Assembly: GCA_964399665.1 (NCBI GenBank)
Contig: CAYNSI010000018.1
Coordinates: forward strand, 1-18,387
Length of the DNA: 18,387 nt
From: Avisuccinivibrio_A sp964399665
Lineage (GTDB): Bacteria > Pseudomonadota > Gammaproteobacteria > Enterobacterales > Succinivibrionaceae
Direction: 5' to 3'
In this document: one piece after another, positions 15,032 through 18,387 of the stretch
How the letters are laid out: the number at the start of each line of letters is the position of its first letter
How positions within the stretch are numbered: the stretch's first letter is position 1
Notes under the pieces: model-generated
The model's database searches: none
Seen by the model: the letters and a program-made list of their open reading frames with translations, nothing else
Told to the model about the DNA's origin: nothing
Translations under genes and position numbers: made by a program

Positions 15032-15050
15032 TCCTTTTGCCAAAAGGCAA
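15032..15050 (-). promoter_or_regulatory. Hairpins that would mask the ribosome binding site of the AraJ-like gene
   Basis: On the transcript CCTTTT (15047-15042) can pair with AAAAGG (15038-15033) around GGC, burying the Shine-Dalgarno AAAAGGA (15038-15032). An alternative, TTGCC (15050-15046) with GGCAA (15041-15037) around TTTT, leaves AGGA free. The two are mutually exclusive. Switch-like control of translation is inference. Confidence 0.4.
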
Positions 15051-15111
15051 TAAAAAGGTTTTTTTGTCTCTCCCAGGTGGAATCGTTTAAAGTTCCTGGA
15101 AAGTGAGCTAT

Positions 15112-15117
15112 TTTATA
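15112..15117 (-). promoter_or_regulatory. Possible -10 box for the AraJ-like gene
   Basis: TATAAA on the minus strand, about 86 bases before the start codon, is a near-consensus -10. No convincing -35 is visible at 16-18 bases. The gap between the two genes (247 bases) is long enough for an independent promoter. Confidence 0.25.
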
Positions 15118-15273
15118 GCAGGAGGATCACAAATAAGGCTGTCCTGATGATAAAAAACTTATGAAGTTACGCCGTAATGCTCCTGCCTTACAAGTTGGGA
15201 CAAGTTAAAGGATCTGCCTTATCGTTGGAGCTCAGATGACGATCCCAAATTCTGTACCTTAACTGGGAGGCTT

Positions 15274-16257
15274 TTAATCATCGTCGCAAAAGGGGTCAAC
15301 TTCAAAGCCTCTGCTGTCAAACAGTTTGGGTCTTGCCTTATTGTCAAAGGATCTTACAAAAGATTTAAGTTCCCGTCTTGAGCAGGTGGTAAGCTCCAGG
15401 ATTAAGGTGCCGTCACCCTTATCGATAATTTGTTGGTTTTCGGCAAAGATCCGTTCTTTTACATAATCGCAGGCTTTAGGCTCCTTAAAGTAAAGCCTGA
15501 AGGTCTCAGGATCATGCCACTTAAGCCCAAAACCGTTGAGATTAGAAGTGTCTATGGCAAACTTTCTGGTAAGGGATGGATCATCAATGCTGACAATTCT
15601 GTGAACACAAAAGTTTGTAAAATGCCGAGGTTCTTTTTCATTAGCCACGCAGGCTCCGAAGACATAGAAGGCACCTGACATGGAAACCATTCTGGCAGGG
15701 GCAAAGAGATGATGTTTGATGTTCTTTTTTCCGGCTGCCTTATAGCCTATGGTAAGGATTTGTTTTTTCTCAATGGCCTTTAGGATGGCGGAGATGGTAT
15801 CAAAGTGACTGCTGTTGTCTATGTGACCCTTGGAATTAAAGGTAAAAAGCCCTTTGGCCTCAAGGCTTTTTGCAGGATTATTAAGGTCATGGGTTAAGGC
15901 TGCAAAATCAAGCAGTGATTTTTGTAACAGGATCCTGGTCTCAGGAGGCATGTATTCTTCGACTATTTCAAGAAAAAGGTTCAGGTAGGAAGCTTCCCTG
16001 CCCTGATGTTTTAAAAAGCCGTTTAAAAAGCCAGTGGGTTCAAGCTGATAGTAGCGTTTTCCCTGATCTTTGCCGCTTTTGAATTTATCTCCTGCAAATT
16101 GCTCAATTTCGTCGCAAAGGCGCATTACCGTCTGGGTGGAGCAGTTCAGGAATTTGGCAAGATCTGTCTGATAGTGCTTTTTATTGTCTGCAAGAAGCCT
16201 GAAGAACAGCTTGAGAAGTTTGGCACCTGCTGTTGCATCATCTAACTTTTTGGGCAT
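15274..16257 (-). CDS. WYL-domain transcriptional regulator
   Basis: The 327-residue product has an N-terminal winged helix-turn-helix of the DeoR/HTH_11 kind (about 12-60; YQTDLAKFLNCSTQTVMRLCDEI is the core). A helical linker follows, then a WYL domain (about 160-235). There the W-Y-L-type strand reads GAFYVFGAC, with an ordered HHLFAPARMV before it and CVHRIVSIDD after it. A C-terminal extension (about 240-327) corresponds to the WCX region. WYL domains are regulatory ligand-binding modules, but the ligand cannot be predicted. The start ATG 16257 has G-rich GGGGG 8-12 bases upstream. The gene sits between dut and the AraJ-like gene, on the same strand, and a strong palindrome lies in its upstream region. 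It is a natural candidate to control itself and the transporter; this is inference. Confidence 0.85.
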   Translation of the reverse strand: MPKKLDDATAGAKLLKLFFRLLADNKKHYQTDLAKFLNCSTQTVMRLCDEIEQFAGDKFKSGKDQGKRYYQLEPTGFLNGFLKHQGREASYLNLFLEIVEEYMPPETRILLQKSLLDFAALTHDLNNPAKSLEAKGLFTFNSKGHIDNSSHFDTISAILKAIEKKQILTIGYKAAGKKNIKHHLFAPARMVSMSGAFYVFGACVANEKEPRHFTNFCVHRIVSIDDPSLTRKFAIDTSNLNGFGLKWHDPETFRLYFKEPKACDYVKERIFAENQQIIDKGDGTLILELTTCSRRELKSFVRSFDNKARPKLFDSRGFEVDPFCDDD

Positions 16258-16337
16258 GGATGGAACCCCCGGAAGATTTAAATGCGCCCTTGGTGGTTAC
16301 AGCAAAATGGAGATGTTTAGTTTAAGAGCGCACGGTA

Positions 16338-16372
16338 ATTGTAGAATAAGCATCTTCCATATTATGGAAGAT
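16338..16372 (-). promoter_or_regulatory. Palindromic operator candidate and -10 box upstream of the WYL regulator
   Basis: ATCTTCCAT (16352-16360) and ATGGAAGAT (16364-16372) form a perfect inverted repeat of 9-base arms around a 3-base centre. On the minus strand a TACAAT (16343-16338) follows 8 bases later, so the palindrome would cover the -35 region of that promoter. A further half-site GGAAGAT occurs at 16271-16277, close to the start codon. No T-run follows on the minus strand, so it is not a typical dut terminator. Autoregulation is inference. Confidence 0.45.
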
Positions 16373-16438
16373 ATTTAAAAAAAGATAAAATTTTTAAGCG
16401 GCACTTTCTCCTCTCTCTTTTTTCTTCCTGCCTTAGAA

Positions 16439-16897
16439 TTAAGCCCTGCCGGTAGAACCGAAGCCACCTGAACTTCTTGTAGAAATATCAAAATCATCTA
16501 CCACTGAAAACTGTACCTTCACGATGGGGAGCACTACAAGCTGGGCAATTCTTTCGCCGACTTTTATAAGAAAGTCTTCATTAGATCGGTTCCACAAAGG
16601 GATCATCAAGGGTCCCTGGTAGTCCGAATCTATAAGTCCTGTCAGATTTCCAAGGACTATGCCGTGCTTGAATCCAAGTCCTGACCTTGGAAGGATGGTG
16701 GCACACAGATTGGGGTCTCCAAGATAAAGGGAAATTCCCGTAGGGCACAACAGGGTGCCTCCTGCCTCAAGTACGGTATCTTTTTCTGTCATGGCCCTTA
16801 GATCAAGACCTGCAGAACCTTCAGTGGCATAGGACGGCAGGTCAAATGTACCGTCCTTAAGACGGTTGTCGAGGATTTTTAAAGCTACTTTTTGCAA
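16439..16897 (-). CDS. dut: dUTP pyrophosphatase
   Basis: Dut hydrolyses dUTP to dUMP and pyrophosphate, keeping uracil out of DNA and supplying dUMP for thymidylate. The 152-residue trimeric-type enzyme has all five motifs: AGLDLRA (29-35), PRSGLGFKHG (70-79), GLIDSDYQG (87-95) with catalytic D90, GERIAQLV (114-121) and the Phe-containing C-terminal lid RSSGGFGSTG (141-150). Its length is about that of E. coli Dut (151-152). The start is a TTG at 16897, preceded by GAGGGGG at 16910-16904; the N-terminus MQKVALKILD then aligns with E. coli MKKIDVKILD. It overlaps the end of coaBC by 13 bases, so translation is probably coupled. The dfp/coaBC-dut order is conserved in enteric bacteria. Confidence 0.97.
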   Translation of the reverse strand: MQKVALKILDNRLKDGTFDLPSYATEGSAGLDLRAMTEKDTVLEAGGTLLCPTGISLYLGDPNLCATILPRSGLGFKHGIVLGNLTGLIDSDYQGPLMIPLWNRSNEDFLIKVGERIAQLVVLPIVKVQFSVVDDFDISTRSSGGFGSTGRA

Positions 16898-18192
16898 GAT
16901 TGTCCCCCTCTTGCCTCTTTGAGAATGAGCTCCATAAGCTGTCTTGCAATTAGGGGTTTAGGGGCCTTGTCAAACTTTGCTCTGAAGCCGTCTTTGTCAA
17001 AAACACTAACTTCGTTTTCATCGCTTGAAAAACCTATATCCTGTCTTGAGACATCATTAAGGATGATTAAATCAAGGTTCTTGCGGATAAGCTTTTCTTT
17101 GGCATGCTCCTGGAGATGATCGGTTTCTGCCGCAAAGCCCACTGTAAAGGGTCTTTTTTCTTCAAGGTGGCCAACATAGGAGATGATGTCATCATTCTTG
17201 ATCAGAGTAAGGGTAATACTGTCTCCGACGTCATTCTTGCTCAGCTTGTGATCATGGACATAGGCAAGACGGTAATCTGATACGGCAGCGCAGCCTATGA
17301 CCACATCTGCATTTTCAACTTGATCTTTTACGGCATTGAGCATGTCGGCGCAGGTTCTTACGCTAATACGCCTTACACCATTGGGGCAGTTACGGTTCAC
17401 AGGCCCTGAGATCAAGGTTACCAAAGCCCCCATATCTCTTGCTGCCTCAGCCAGGGCATAGCCCATTCTGCCTGAGCTTTTATTGGTGATAACCCTGACA
17501 GGGTCAATAGGCTCCTCTGTGGGGCCAGCGGTAATGACCACCTTGAGGTTCGCTCCCAATGCCTTGGGGAGAAGTTTTTGCTGACCCAAAGGCAGGGGAT
17601 CTTGAGGTGATGGTAAATATTGACTGTATCCTTTAAAGGGGATCCCTTCTTTGGGATTTAAAAGCGCGCATACTACATTGAAGATATCATTGACATCGCG
17701 CATTCTGCCTGGGCCCTGTTCCCCGCAGGCTAAATCACCGTCCTCGGGAGTTATGACAATAAAGCCTCGCTTTCTTAAGATATCAAGATTATCCAAAGTG
17801 GCTTGGTTTTGATACATTCTGACATTCATGGCAGGAGCTACCACAGTGCGGCAGGGAGCGGCAAGTATTGCTGCTGTCAGCATATTGTCCGCAAAGCCGT
17901 GGGCCAGTTTGGCAATGGTCTGGGCCGTGGCAGGAGCAAGCACTATGATATCGGCATTGGAAGACAGCTCCACGTGGCCGATGTCTTCTGCTTCATTAAA
18001 AATTTCGCAGGATACCTTATGATGTGATAAGGCCTCAAAGGTTGCAGGTCCTATCAATTTGCAGGCAGCTTCAGTCATGGCAACGTAAACATCGGCGCCT
18101 GATCTGCTGAATAATCTTAAAAGTTCGCAGGACTTATAAGCTGCAATAGATCCTGAAATCCCCAGGACAATTTTGCGATTTTCAAGCTGCAT
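16885..18192 (-). CDS. coaBC: Bifunctional phosphopantothenoylcysteine decarboxylase / phosphopantothenate-cysteine ligase
   Basis: CoaBC makes 4'-phosphopantetheine in two steps of CoA synthesis: ligation of cysteine to 4'-phosphopantothenate (CoaB, CTP-dependent), then FMN-dependent decarboxylation (CoaC). The N-terminal CoaC domain (about 5-175) has GISGSIAAYK (11-20), catalytic H73 in GHVELS, APAMN (119-123) and C156 in ACGEQGPGRM. The CoaB domain (from about 216) has TAGPTEEPIDPVRVITN (221-237), NKSSGRMG (237-244), AAVSDYR (302-308), KLSK (316-319) and NDVSRQDIGFSSDENEV (379-395). The product is 435 residues against 406 in E. coli; the surplus lies mainly in a Pro/Gln-rich linker (about 178-215). 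Start ATG 18192 has AAGGAG at 18204-18199. dut overlaps its 3' end. Confidence 0.96.
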   Translation of the reverse strand: MQLENRKIVLGISGSIAAYKSCELLRLFSRSGADVYVAMTEAACKLIGPATFEALSHHKVSCEIFNEAEDIGHVELSSNADIIVLAPATAQTIAKLAHGFADNMLTAAILAAPCRTVVAPAMNVRMYQNQATLDNLDILRKRGFIVITPEDGDLACGEQGPGRMRDVNDIFNVVCALLNPKEGIPFKGYSQYLPSPQDPLPLGQQKLLPKALGANLKVVITAGPTEEPIDPVRVITNKSSGRMGYALAEAARDMGALVTLISGPVNRNCPNGVRRISVRTCADMLNAVKDQVENADVVIGCAAVSDYRLAYVHDHKLSKNDVGDSITLTLIKNDDIISYVGHLEEKRPFTVGFAAETDHLQEHAKEKLIRKNLDLIILNDVSRQDIGFSSDENEVSVFDKDGFRAKFDKAPKPLIARQLMELILKEARGGQSCKK

Positions 18193-18387
18193 AAACTGCT
18201 CCTTAATCTAATCTTCTTATTGTTTCTTAATCATAAACCAAAAGCTTAAGGCCAGTACCTGCTAATGGTGGTGTTTTTGCTCAAAAATCTCGATTCTAAA
18301 TATGTTGAATGTCGCGTGAAGAAGATCCGTTGTAACTTATAGCAGCACAGATCCCAAAGTACACCGCTAATGATCTGTCCCCTCTGC

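Noticed and set aside
16352..16372. The palindrome as the intrinsic terminator of dut
   Set aside because: The arms are A/T-rich and no T-run follows on the minus strand; the T-rich stretch lies before it. An operator role fits its position better.
18193..18387. Gene or RNA upstream of coaBC
   Set aside because: The 195 bases contain the coaBC ribosome binding site and several weak A/T-rich boxes, but no ORF, tRNA-like fold or end of radC, the usual enteric neighbour, could be recognised.

Overview
The window looks like chromosomal DNA of a gammaproteobacterium in or near the Succinivibrionaceae (Aeromonadales). The first protein, an ATP-type PEP carboxykinase, closely resembles the enzyme of Anaerobiospirillum succiniciproducens as I remember it. 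The other proteins resemble their Escherichia coli counterparts. The taxonomic call rests on remembered protein sequences, not on a search. Coding density is high and nearly everything is core metabolism or housekeeping. I see no rRNA, tRNA, CRISPR array, prophage or integron.

Layout. 125-2512 (+): pckA, a strong intrinsic terminator, then greB with an acidic C-terminal extension. 2539-3585 (-): an intact IS630-family transposase. 3666-6717 (-): an unrecognised low-complexity protein, bioH, ribB and pdxJ; read in the direction of transcription this is pdxJ-ribB-bioH-orf, a vitamin and cofactor cluster. 6830-9353 (-): hslR, hslO and an Fsr-like MFS transporter, tightly packed and ending in a probable terminator. 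9465-10031 (+): nudE, divergent from hslR. 10153-13785 (+): argF-argG-argH, the last three steps of arginine synthesis. 13860-16257 (-): an AraJ-like MFS transporter behind a WYL-domain regulator. 16439-18192 (-): coaBC overlapping dut. The last 195 bases hold only the coaBC leader and ribosome binding site.

How the genes fit together. pckA, greB, bioH, hslO, hslR and nudE all lie in one neighbourhood of the E. coli chromosome (the nudE-hslRO-pckA-greB-bioH region). Here they are kept within 10 kb but reshuffled, with ribB, pdxJ, an MFS gene, an unknown ORF and an IS in between. coaBC-dut is another conserved enteric pair. PEP carboxykinase in this family is known to work in the CO2-fixing direction toward succinate.

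I did not find a convincing undescribed multi-gene system. The items most worth a second look are the palindrome upstream of the WYL regulator and its link to the AraJ-like transporter, a hairpin that would mask that transporter's ribosome binding site, the hslRO-transporter operon, the unknown low-complexity protein, RNA hairpins before bioH and argH, and over-representation of the palindrome CTTAAG.
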